From positions 930,001-994,000 of the forward strand of contig JBCAMK010000021.1 in assembly GCA_038503065.1 (NCBI GenBank): DNA of 64,000 nt, in the 5' to 3' direction. Position 1 is the stretch's first letter. Every line of letters starts with the position of its first letter. The DNA comes from Paragyromitra xinjiangensis. Its lineage: Eukaryota > Ascomycota > Pezizomycetes > Pezizales > Discinaceae. The position numbers and the translations under genes were made by a program. The notes under the pieces were generated by a model. It was not told the origin of the DNA. It was given only the letters and a program-made list of their open reading frames with translations, and made no database searches. Shown here in pieces: positions 35,790 to 48,000 of the stretch.

Positions 35790-38700
35790 ATGGCAAGCAA
35801 GTCTACTGGAAATAAATCTATGGCTGTCGGTGGGGCTCCGAGGTAGCAGAACCACTCTCGTGATCGAATATGTAGTCCTTAAGCTGATCTTAAAGGTCAT
35901 CCCCTTTTGCGCAAGCGCTTCTCGACTTCGTGGATAAGGAAATAAACGAAGCGGGTGATAAGAAGAGTCCATTTGCGATAGAAGTACTACAGGTAGCTCG
36001 TCAGCTTAAGGGCTCAAAATCCCCTTTTGAAGACAGCGCTTTATCTGCAGCAGCATTGATGGATTGCATTTCCGGGTTGGAGGAAAATCAGAAAAATCGT
36101 AGCAAAATGAGGAAAATCAGCACACGACTTGAGCCGCTGGTACAAGGACTCTCTCAATACATTGGCGTTGTGGATACGATGATCCAAGCCGATCCGACTG
36201 CTGGTGCGCTCATATACGGGGGTGCGAAGTTACTGCTACAGGTATTTATTTGCTGGTTTCGATAGTTTAAATCCTTCATTGTTTGTACAAAAGCGACTGG
36301 ATTAATTAAAGTTATTGTTATTGACTGGGCCCTTTATTTAGCTTGCGAGCGGTTTCTCGAACTACTTTGAGAGCGTAATCGATAAGATGCACGAGATCGG
36401 ATCCCTCCTGATGCTGTTTGATGCGTACTCCAGGGTGTACGACTGGTCTCAACCAATGTATGAAGCTCTAGTGAGCTCTTATAAGAGCATTTTGGGATTT
36501 TGGAAAAACGCTGCAAAGATATTTACCAGGAAAAGTGTGATTCCTTGTGATCCTGATAGACGTGTAAAGTTGGACTTGTAAGCTAACGAGCTTTAGCCTT
36601 TAGAACCTTAGTTCGGGGTTTGGTTAAACCATTCAATGTGGAGTTTGAGAAATTGTTCGCCGAGCTCGGGCGTGATGTACGGAGTGTGGAATATGTAGCT
36701 AGAGCTGCACAGGCTACTGCTTCTAAAAAACATGAACAAGCTCAGACCCATGAGCAAGAAGGTATCTCCTATGTTCTCTCTATGGTAAATGCCAGGATTT
36801 GGATGCCTAATGACGTAAATCTGCAGCTAGCAAACGGGATCGGATAATAAGATGGCTCTCTGCAACTTACTCCAAAATCTATTACGAAAAGCATCAGTCT
36901 TTAAGGCATCCGGGGACTTGTGAATGGTTGCTTAATCACGGTACCTTCACCGGTTGGGAGAAATCTCAAAAGAACGAAGTTCTTTGGCTTCATGCTATTC
37001 CTGGTGCTGGAAAATCGGTACTGTGCTCTAGGGTTATTGAGAAAATGGAGTCAGAACGCAAGAAAGTGGTATACTACTTCTTCTCTTTCGACGAGGTAGC
37101 GAAGAATAAGTGCATATCGATGTTACGAAGTCTGATCCTGCAACTTCTGGCCCTCCTACCACAGATTCCCGACGAATTCTGCAGTATCTACGAAGATGAG
37201 TGTAAGCTTGGGCAGAGTTCTCTTGAAAGTTTGACAGTTGCCGAAAAGCTAGTCAACACGTTGCTGAAACGCATCCCTCGTGTTCATGTGGTTATAGATG
37301 GCTTGGATGAATGTTCGGATCGGCCAGGGCTTTTGCAGACTCTCGGCCGATTGTTCAAGCAAAGCAGTCTTGGGATCGTGAAATGGTTTTGCGCGAGCCG
37401 TGATGAGTTTGACATCCGAGGAACGCTTGCCTCGGCTCATCAAATTCCTGTTGGAGATTTTACGCAACCCGACATTGTGAAATTCCTTGATGAGGATCCA
37501 TGTTTTGCGGAAAATGAGGACCAAAATCACGTCATATTTTCTTACCTATCAGGAGGAAGTTTCCTCTGGGTAAAGTTGACGCTTGATATCCTTCGAGGAG
37601 ATGGGTTCACTTGCGATAAAGATATCGAGGAAGCTTTAGGGAGCTTTTATCCCGGGTTACAAGGCTGCTATCTTCGGACCCTACAACAGTTAGCCGGAAA
37701 AAGCCCAAGCGAACAAGAACTTGCTAGGTAAGTAACCTGGAAGATGCTATGTGATTGTGGGCTTGATTAGGGCAAGTCTGACCCGAAGACCCCGAAGGAA
37801 AATCTTCATGTTTGTTAGGATGGCTCCGCAGCCCATGGCTTTTGACGAACTTTCCGAGGCGCTGTCTGTAGAACTGGACATGCTGGAGCCTGATAAGGGC
37901 CGAGTTCCACGTGCAGCAGCCATCGAGAAACTATGCTGTCCACTTATAATATTAGATCGCACTGAGTCAGATATCAACCCTACACTTCGATTAGCCCATA
38001 AAACTATCGGCGAGTTTCTCGTTCAAGACCCGGAACTGGACAATATACCAAAGGAATGCAGAAAGTTTTTTGTCAACCTCCACAACGCACATCTTGACAT
38101 AGGAAGGATATGCCTAACTTACCTTTCTTACACTCGCTATGCTAATCCCATAGACCTCGAAACGGAACTTGAATATACCCATTTAAGGAAACATGCCTTC
38201 TTAAGATATGCTGCAATCTTTTGGCACAGGCATCTAAGCAATGTTGAGGGCACCCAAGCGCTTTTCGATAAGGTCTCAAGCTTTCTACGATCTAACAACT
38301 TTTGGGCTTGCATGCGGGTGCAGAGCATGTATGCACCATATATCTTTGCACGACTAACATCTGAAGAGGATGGGGCTTGGTTCCGAATGAACGGTCCAAA
38401 CGACATTTATCACCAAGATTCTGAAGATTTCTATTCCGATGCCCTTCCTGGATGGCTCACCGACTTTGGCGACGAGGGGAAGTTCCTTGTCCGAGCGTAT
38501 CAATTATTTGTTATGGAATGGGGAACGTTTCTTGTTCGTCATCCTGGAAAGGTCGAACTTTGCTGTTCGGCTACGCTGGGAAGGAGTGATTTCTTCTACA
38601 AGACACTCAAAGATAAAACTATATTTCTCCTTGAAGACAGCCGCAACAGCGACCCATCATGTGTATTCGGGGGAGATGTGTCAACACCCGCGTTTACCCG

Positions 38701-40251
38701 ACTTATATCTTTCGAACCTCTTGATATTGGCTTGCGCGCTACAGTGGCAAGTTTCAACACTGATTCAGACTCGGTCTTGGTCACTTTGCAGCACTGGATA
38801 CTCGATATATCTTGTGGTGATTCTGCGACTTTGAGACTTGAGAGGCGGGTTGACTTCTCTACTCGAAACTTGCCTCCCTCAGCGATCTGCAAGACTTCGA
38901 GCTGTCCGGGATTGCTCGACCCAAATTCTCTCACAGCGCCATTCAAAAAGGCGAACCCTGTCATTACAACGGCTATCGAACCGGGAATTTTGTCTATAGG
39001 TGGTACTCCGAGTGATATCTATCGGATATCTGGAGATATGGAACAGATTTCCAAGGTTAATATTGTGGAAACCAAAGTTATGAAGGGCTTTGTGGCACAG
39101 AAAGGGAAGAACTGGATATTCAAAAGCAGACAGGTCGCGAGCCAAGGCTCTACTGTTGCCTTAGCCTTTAGGTTTTCGTTGCCTGAAAGTTCAGGGTCTT
39201 CTTTTGTTGATTCGGGTTATGGGATGGACGGCCCAGATGATGATGAGGACGGCGATGATGATACACTGGATAATGTGAATTGTATTGGGATATTTAATGG
39301 TAACAGCGAGGATTTACCACTCTGGCTTGAGTTTGGGAATGACCAATCGACATTGCGGCAGTCGCCGCCGGTTTTTCATCCCATCAAGCCACTTATGATT
39401 TGGCCAGTGGGTGACTCGTCATTCCTTTTCGTCAATTATACTACCGGTAATTCCCGGAGCTTGAATATGGGTACCGGAAAATACTTGCTTGATAAAAGTC
39501 CTATCGCGAGAGGTATGCTGGCTTATTTAGATCGTTTATCACGTTTGTGGTTGATAAAGCTAATTAGAGAGAAGATATTCATATTTCAAGATCTGGCACC
39601 AAGATTCATGAAGCGGTAGTTAAGATGCAAAGCGATCGAGGGGTTTTCACCTGGACTGCCGAGAGAATAACCTTAGATCTATCAATCGAAGGTGATGACC
39701 CTACATCCGCGAAAGTCACACGCAGTAGCCCTAGCGCAGCCGGAGTATCGTGGAGTTCGGGATGCTCGGGAGCATATAACGACATCAACTCCCCAGAGCT
39801 TCCATGCTCGTTCACATGGACAGAGGATTACCTCTACGTCATCTTCGGGTCATGTGAAATCAATGTGTGCCGGATTTCTCTTTCTGAGAGCAGTATGGCG
39901 AAAAGCGTAGCTTCGAAACCAGCTGTGGAAAGACTTCAAAAAACAATGTATCTGCCAATTTCAGCAGGCAAACGAGGTGTCCGGTTTTTCTGTCACTCGG
40001 TGAATGAGAGTAGCTACGGTATCTTTGCACTTGGGGGTACGGCTGAATTAGCGCCGGTTGTGATTACGCGCCACATAGACTCCGACCTGGGGGGATGGCA
40101 AGAGCCTGAGAAGGGAAATATGGTGGTTTTACATGATGAAAGTAGTGACAGGTGTATGAAGGGTATCTACGCGGCGAGTGAACCTATGTTTAGTATTCCT
40201 ATCAGATCTAGTCTTGCCTGGCAGATACGGACTTATGTAACTTGTTCTTAA
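35790..40251 (+). CDS. NACHT NLR-like STAND protein with unassigned C-terminal region
   Basis: Model: exons 35790-35842, 35896-36241, 36342-36534, 36597-36761, 36827-37727, 37771-39512 and 39575-40251, giving 1358 aa. The N-terminal helical domain (residues about 20-270) resembles the DUF7708-type region found before fungal NACHT domains. The NACHT domain starts near residue 280 with RHPGTCEWLL. It has Walker A HAIPGAGKS (308-316) and Walker B VHVVIDGLDE (about 405-414), then the winged-helix part with LRLAHKTIGEFLV. The remaining 700 residues show no ankyrin, WD40 or TPR repeats; they look beta-rich and contain an acidic run DDDEDGDDD. Fungal NLRs are signal-transducing ATPases often tied to non-self recognition and regulated cell death. 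A stop at 39617 is bypassed by a 62-nt intron (GTATGC...GAGAAG) that restores the frame. Confidence 0.85.
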
Positions 40252-41195
40252 TATAGCTAAAATAAGAAGATGGAATCATCGAAGCGCCTGTAATTAATTT
40301 ATTTTTGCGCACATAAAGATCATCTACGTTCCTGAACTTTAGAGTGTTAAGCTCAGTATGCTGTGTAAAAACCGCCCACCTGTTTGCCTTAAAGGGGTTC
40401 CGTGGCTGTGGATAGTAGTCACCTTTTTCTCTGATTATTGGCTTCTAGAATGAACTGATAATTTTTGCGGGCAGAGAAGCGAAATGGATATTTCTTGATC
40501 GATATGGCGCACACACGGATAAAACTGGACCAATCAAATTTGGCTGTGGGACGCCTTTGTCTTACAATTCTTGGCTGGAGCCTCACTAAATCTTAGGAAG
40601 AAATCTCCAACTTGAATATCTCAACTCCTGATGCTCCCGAAGAAGGGGTTAGTTGAAGATAGACTTTATATTAGTGTTAATACCCAAATCTAGCTTTAAA
40701 AATTGTATTTGAAGTGGAACCACCCTGCGTATATTTGATCATAAGCTCAGTATTCCTTGGAATGTCCCACCCTGTGCTTTTATTCCGTCACAGCCACTAG
40801 CCCTTGTGCCCTATAAAAAGACACAGAGCTTGTTTACTATGATTCTGGATCTTTTATCTTTTCCTGAGCCATTTGGCTCACCATGGGGGTTGGAATATCA
40901 GGTGGAATATAGTGGTCCAGTTTAAGACCTGCGTGCACCATACCTAGTGAGCGATAGGTACCAGTAATAACATTGAGTGTCGACACACTTAATAACCTAG
41001 GGTAACGTCTTGGGTTACTAAACTGATTGTGATAGACTACTCTGGACGGAATATATGTGACACAGGTAAGCTCTATTCAACAGTTACTAACTCCTCACAA
41101 ACTACAAGCTGAAGCGCTCGAAACTAATGTTATTATGATTAAAGCTTTCTTTTATTTAGCCGCGAGGTTTAGACCAGTCTCCGAACTACATCTAG
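40252..41195. other. Intergenic between convergent NLR and AAA+ genes
   Basis: No open frame of note. AT-rich 3' flanks of both genes. Confidence 0.5.
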
Positions 41196-43399
41196 TTATG
41201 ATAGAAAGAGAAAAGAGCTGACACGACTCCACCAAGTCTTTGGATCCTCCTTCTTAGTGGCAACCTGGAAATCCAACCAAATCTGAACGATAGATTCTAT
41301 ATGGCCCAAGCTCAATTTTTCCTTAAGGTCTCTTGCAAGGGTTCTTGCTGTGTTCATTGTGTTCGAGATCTCGCGGCCGTTCATCTCGAGTTTTTGGACG
41401 GCGCCTAGGAGTTTTTCTAAGTTAAACTCGACCTCATCCGAAGGAATCATGTTCAGAGATCTTTTCCAAATTCCAGCTCTCACATCTGGACCTGGAGGAG
41501 TATATTCGAGTGCCAGATGGATACGAGACTTGATGGCTGGGTCGAAAACATCCACCCTGTTGGAAGTCATAAAGATTATTCCTTGAAAATATTCCAATTC
41601 TCGCAAGAAAACTAGAGAAGCGTCAGTATAACGGTTTCGTACACTAATATCGCACTATGGAGGGACTATTGTACCTGCAACAAGTCCGTTTCTGTCCATT
41701 TTATCACTAGTTGTTGCCCGCTCCTCAAGATAAACATCCGCTTCATCTATTAGGACAACGGCTTCCCATGTTGTTGCTAGATCTAATATTCTTTTGAGTT
41801 CGAATTCGAGTTCATTCTTCCATTCTCCAAGTTCACCACTTGAGACGATAATTAGTGGTCGCTTTGCATGTTCGGCAGCCGTTTCTATCACAATTAGAGA
41901 CTAGAGTCACCTCAGGTTAAATGTCTAGATAACGTACCAGCTGTCAAGGTCTTCCCTGAACCAGGTGTCCCGTGTAGTAGAATCACTAGCCCTTTGCCTT
42001 TTGGGTCTACTGCTTCGCGATTCTGGCCGGGGAATTTATGAGAGTTTACCAAAGAACGAACAACTGCCTTATAGCGTTGAGGGAGAACGAGAGAGTCAAA
42101 TGCGTTTGGATTCCACTCGAGGTGTTTGATATTGTCGATGAAAAACTTGCACCAAACCTTTCGTGCTAGAGAGAATCCATATACGTAGCTTGGACATAGC
42201 ATGAGGTCATCTGGTGGCCCTGGATCAATTGCGCATTTGGGGAGAAAGATATCTAGAAGTGTAGCGTCAGGGCCGTTTACAGAGTATATGTTGGGTTCTT
42301 GCCTAGAGATATTCACCGTCTTGCTCGCGATTTAGCCCAACATGGGCTTTTTGTGATTCATGTTCCGCGTAAAACGAATCATTATCTATCACAACGCGGC
42401 CGTTTCCCTTTCTAAAGTTAGGAGTGGCTCTGTAAGGAAAGAATAAGGAGAGCTTACGGTATGTGGAAGCCACACCCCATCATATTGACTGATCGGCACT
42501 TCATAGTCATAGAATTCCCTTGGCGGAGATTTAAGACCCAAAAACAAACCTTTGTACTGTACAACTTGCATAGCTTGGAACTCCAGAAATCCCTTCCCTC
42601 TTTTTGTAAGAGTAGCCTTGAGGTCTTCTTGGCTGGAACCTCTCATGAATCTTAGAGGGTAAACTGAAAGTGAGTCAATTTTGGCTGGGCCTCTAAACTC
42701 TAACTTTTCATAAATTATCACCTCGGTTTGCGCCCTCCCGGGATTTCCCCGGTCGCAGTCGGTATAACTAAAGGTGAGCCTCATGAATTTTCCCATCCTT
42801 ATATTTTCGTCATAAACTGTCTTTTGCAACCTGTATAGCCGAGGATGGCCATTCTCTCCCTCGTATATAAGATCGCCAGGTCTAAAGATTGTCCACAGGA
42901 GAGGGAACGTGATACATCCAGCCGCAACAAGTCTTTTCGTCTTGGCGATGGACTCCCCGAGCTCGGTATCTAGATAATTCAAAAGAAGCTGTATCTGCAT
43001 CCTTGCATCATCGTCTTTGGTCGTTTCTTTGTATTGTATAAGGTCCTCCAGATGGTGGTACAGAACCGGGAATGGAGCTTCGATACTAACTGGTTCGTCG
43101 AAGTGCTCGGGGAAACTAGGGTAACATTTTACAATATTTTTTAAGACGCCGAGTAAAGGTCGTGAGTTGATCTGAAGGGTTGTCATGATATGTTTGTGTT
43201 TCTCGTTAAAGGTTCGTGTGGTAATTAATGCATAGTCCATGAACGGTTTGGTCAGTTTCGTGTCGTAGGGCTGGCCGGGCTTTTCTATAAGCTCCGGCCC
43301 TGATTCGGAAACTCTTTCATCTAGAGCTTTTATTTCGCAGCGGGTGCCGTTTTCTGGAGTTGATGATTTGCTTTCTGGTACGCAGGCATGAGGTGCCAT
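41196..43399 (-). CDS. Fungal AAA+ ATPase with DUF7025-like N-terminal region
   Basis: Minus-strand model: exons 43399-42458, 42407-42317, 42252-41938, 41884-41675 and 41611-41196, giving 657 aa. The N-terminal half matches a fungal AAA+ subfamily (VYPLRFMRG, KRGKGFLEF, YKGLFLG; DUF7025-like from memory). The AAA core has Walker A GTPGSGKT (438-445), Walker B VVLIDEAD with D495-E496, sensor 1 FMTSNR in place of the more usual TTNR, and a C-terminal lid. ATP hydrolysis should be intact. Substrates of this family are not known to me. Two apparent frame breaks (near 42316 and 42407) disappear with a 64-nt intron GTGAAT...TTCTAG and with use of the second AG of a TAGAAAG acceptor. It faces the NLR gene and may belong to the same accessory block. 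Confidence 0.87.
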
Positions 43400-45091
43400 T
43401 GCAGAGGGTCTTTATGAGGATATGTATTAGTGATATCCCAAAGGCTCACAAACAGATTAACCTTACCAAGTCAATATATTTGCTCGTGAAGAATGCTGTA
43501 TATATAGTTGAGGTATAGTTGTGCTGGATATTGAATAAACGAAAAGAGGATGCTTGAATGGGTTGCCGGACGTGTGCGTATTTATATATTAGCTATGAGA
43601 AGCCTTTTTGTGGGATGAAGAGAAGGGGAATTGTTGGCAGCGAGCCGTGTTGGGAATGGAAGTCGGAACTGGTGGTGAGACATCGATTCTCCTGCAGGTT
43701 GTAGCCTTGTACTCAGCCTCGCTGCCTCAGTCCTTCAATTTGCAGCATCCAGGACAATATACAGTTCTAATCGCACAATTCATTACGCATTATTCAGCCG
43801 CAGATCTATCTTCGCTTGCGCTGCAGATTTCTGAGATGACGAATCTCTTGAATTCAGTCCTACAGATCAGAACAGGCGGTCAGTCAGCCCCACCCAACTG
43901 GCTTGTTCGAAGGCTGACTGCAGAGTACGATCTTTCGCTACGTTGCAAGGACTACACGCAGTGATAAAGTAGCCCTTGATTCGCTAATTCTCTTTTAACT
44001 ACAGTCACTCACGGGGTGACAGCGAATTCTGTCTGATGGCGAATAGGGGGTTTTTGGCCAACCAATGACCAAGAAAGTTGGCAGCTTAACAAATCCGTAC
44101 TGAAATATACTGTGCATAACTGGAGCATTCGGTAGGCACTTGGGTTTCAGATATGCAGTTTAGCGGGGCAACATCGTTTCATGCAGTCCCTTATACTGGA
44201 GCACTGCACGCTTAAACTAGGCTAGCGTCAAAATTTTCGTGGTATGTTTTCGGTTATTTTCTTACATACTCTTGTCACGGGTTACTTTCCCCTTGCCCCA
44301 TTGTCTACTCTGCTCTACATCCCACAGATCAAAGCCAAACTCGTCCAGCAGCGGATACATGGAACACTCCAAAATTCTCGCTAATGCTGATTCCAGGACC
44401 ATCTCTTTTCAAAAAGCCGATATAGTAAAACTTCCAGAGTTTTCAGACGTGAACCGTCAATATACGCCTACGTAGGGAATATATCCCCCAATGAGCCCTG
44501 GCATTATCCTTGAGGCGGGACTACTAGTACATGAGGTACAGATGTGGTGTCCGTTTCGGCGGCTACTGAAGTGCCATTATTAGCATCATCTAACCATACA
44601 CACTCCATGTATTCGCTGTACAGTGTGGGAGGCGGCTATCTTGCAGGCCTAACACCTGAAGATACACGCTAGGCAGCAGCTCCCCTTGCCGTGATTTACG
44701 AAGGAGCTTGCGGCACAGATCCAAGATCATGTTTATATACCGGTGCAGAACGCCATCGGCACAGTCGCCCCTCTCCTGGAACCTTTACATTGGGGTTATT
44801 TTATTGGTATTTCAAATCCTATTGTATGGATCTTTGATATTGAATTACTTGAAATAGGCTGATTGCTTACAGGCTGCAAAATCATTCACCGGGATTCTAA
44901 GATCCACATCGGTTTTACTGGCGCTGGTGGTGCTGGTGCTAGTAGTGGGGCTCATACAGGTAGGGCCTTTAAAGCATACGATATTTCCATGGCTAGTGAC
45001 CAACCTGACATGGGAAAATCTAGGCTTATATTCCCAAGCCTTGGGGATTATAATTTGGAAATATAAACAGAGGGCAAGCCTGTCTACAACA
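43400..45091. other. Intergenic; possible relic coding fragment near 44.7-45.0 kb
   Basis: Promoter of the AAA+ gene and leader of the membrane ankyrin gene. Around 44700-44970 two frames look coding-like: one reads QIQDHVYIPVQNAIGTVAPL, and after a possible intron (acceptor TTACAG at 44871-44876) a Gly-rich GFTGAGGAGASSGA or a hydrophobic LLALVVLVLVVGLI stretch. I cannot assemble a full gene. Confidence 0.35.
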
Positions 45092-48000
45092 ATGAAGTAC
45101 TTTGTTTCGTGGCATGGAGACCGGTTCTCTGAGTGCTTACACTTACTTTCTCAAGCCATTCGACTTGCTTTCTTAATCGCAATCTTTTGTGCTATCCCCT
45201 CGGCTCGCTGCAGCGGCGGCGATGATTTCTCCAATAACCTATTCAGCGACTTATCACCACTCCTTGCACTGTTTGGAGATCAGGTCACAAAACAATACCT
45301 CAGTAACTCAATGGGATGGGCTGATCATGCGTGCGTCGGCAAAACCCCTTTGGTTTCTTAATATGCCAGGCTAACTATCCAACGTATATCGATCAGTCTT
45401 TTCGCCATGGTTCCCTTAGGAATCCTTACTGCTATTATCAGCGCGATCAGATGTGGGGGTCCCCGATGGCTAAAGGCAATTGTAGGACGAGCCAAAGAAA
45501 GTCGAGCGATTGTAGAAGTTGAGCTAATGTCATCTACATCTACGGATGTTTGCGAGCTATGGAATGGGCATGATTTGGTTCGGACAATAGGGAAACCATC
45601 AATAATGCAACTTTTCTATTGGAAGGATCTGCCCTCTGCTCGCTGTCGTGGTGTCTATCTTTTGGAGGAAATGAAGCGCTCGGGCCACACGCTTATGATT
45701 CCCGATCAACCGCTTGAAAATCCTGGGTCTGTTGGTTACTATTTACAACCTACCACAAGTGAAATCGAATTGCAGAAACTTGAAGAAGAGGAAGATGGCC
45801 CGCTGCTAGGGCCGACAGATACCAGGGATAACTATGAACCTGATGACGAAAATCAGCTGCGACTGAGTTCCACAGAGTTCCCGCCAAATATCTCTCTGAA
45901 TACTCACGGCAACGGGATCTCTCCTTGGGAGATGTGGTTCTGGGCCGTTTTCGGGATAATTTTACAGTTGAGTTTGTTGGTTTTTGCCGGGCTTTTATCA
46001 CTTTATAAAGGATGGGGTAGAACGTTTTACAGGGGCGATCCAAAAGCACCAATACCGAGCTGGATAGTTGTCCCTGGTACTTTGGGGACAGTAATTCTGA
46101 TGGCTGGAATGATACTTTGTTGCTATCTCATAGACAAGAGTAGCAAGGAAGAAAGATGGGAATTCTGGACCGACACTAAACCCAAAATCGTGTGGCTACA
46201 AAAGGGAGGGACAGTTGGCGACCAACACTTTAATTCTTACGCAATATTTGCTAGAGAACCGAAGGCAGATAGCATCTTCAAAAGGTTTTTTGCTAGGGCT
46301 CTTCTCCGCGAATTCAACTTGAAATTCGTTACATCCCACAGAGATCTAAATATCGATAACCCGCCAGCCGGCTTCAGCCTTGTCGTTGTTATTGCAACAT
46401 GTATGTCGCTATCTGGTTTCATTATTCAGTTCGCTGCCTTGAGGAATCTTCATTGGTCTTTCCCAGTCACACAGCTGGGGTGCACTCTGCTCATGACCGC
46501 TATCGGAGCATGGGTACGTCGGTTCTTATTCTCAGAAACAGAAGCCAAGGAGATCGAAATGGGTCATGAATTAGATTTCCTAGCAAGGGAGATAGGAGGA
46601 TGTAGCCCTTGGAGTATTGACTGGACCCCATTAAAGGATGGCGGAAGTGGGGCTAGCGGAAATACACAGACGGCTTCAGATATTAAGTATCAATCTACCG
46701 TGGACAGGGTTTTTAGGACACGGAAACGACTCGGGGCCCTATCGCCTTGGGAAAGTCATTTACGAAGCACCACACTATCACTATGCAAGGCCATTGAAAG
46801 TGTGATGAAGGCACTTCATGAATCGGACCATATCATTTTGAAAGATACGACGAATTTAAATATATTCACCTGGAATATCAAGATTAGTACTGGAGCGTCG
46901 CAGAAGCCTAACGATCCTGTGGCCGAGATTTCATTGCATCTCAAGAGATCCAGGCCCGTAGATAACAGTTTAGCACCCTGGGGGGATTGGATGGTTGATC
47001 AACATGCCTTGGAGGCTCTACTATCATTGTTGCTAGAGGATAGGGTAATAAGGAGCAAGCCATCGCTGGTTTGTAGCGACATTCATCTCAGAAGGCTTTG
47101 TTTTAATTCCCAAAATTCATGGGAGCGTCAGATCTTCAAATGGTGGATTGACCATCGAGATCTTAACATCAAGGGCTGGCCGAACCTGGGTACGCTTAGT
47201 CCAAGCGGGATAATGTCGGTTGGGTACACTGAATTCAGCACACTATGTGCACAGGAAGTGTTTGCAAGTTTCTTCTCGGAAGTTAGTAAACAACTTATCG
47301 AGCGTATTGAAGGGCCGGTAAAACTACGGTTGACTGAGAAGACCGGTTTGCATGCTTTTGGACTGAGGTGCGATGTTATAACATCATTAGTGGATACAGT
47401 CAAGGACTCTGGTCTCGGCACAGAAGGCGAGGCATTTCTAGGTGCGTTGTACAAATATTTCCTTTTCAGCTCGTATTCTCACTAAGTCGGTAATAGCAAT
47501 CATCGATCCGTTGGCCCTTCACGGAAAATTACCAGAGCCAAAACTTGCAATTCCAGATATATGCCAGCAGTTGCAAGATTCCACACTCCCAAATCTTGCA
47601 GATGCGGAAGGGTTCCTCCATCATCTCCTTAAAGCCCAAGTTTCAATTTATCTTGGAAGCGGAGAACCTGATTGGGAATCTGCTGTTCTATTCCTCCAAG
47701 AGCATCTGCAAGCCCTAACAGCCAAACCAACCCCAAAAGCAACGCTTATTTCCCAGTTCGCATGGATGTTGAGGACGGTACTCCATCAAGCTTGCATCGG
47801 GGAATCGCCTCAGATCCTAAAATTAAGGGACAACGCTTACAAAATCGAATCCTACAAAAATGGTTTGCCTACAGATTGGCCTAACATTTCGAAGACTCTC
47901 ATCAAGATCTTCCAAAGCAATGCCCCGAACAATATCATAGAACCTCGCCAGAGATCCATGCTTCGCGATGGTACCAGCACGTCTCCCGAGGACCAGTGGG

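Noticed and set aside
39617..39625. Frameshift or stop near the 3' end of the NLR gene
   Set aside because: A 62-nt intron (39513-39574) with GTATGC donor, CTAAT branch region and an AAG acceptor restores the frame, so no break is needed.
42300..42330. Apparent frameshift in the AAA+ gene between two long frames
   Set aside because: A 64-nt intron from GTGAAT to TTCTAG joins the frames exactly (phase 1), giving an intact protein.
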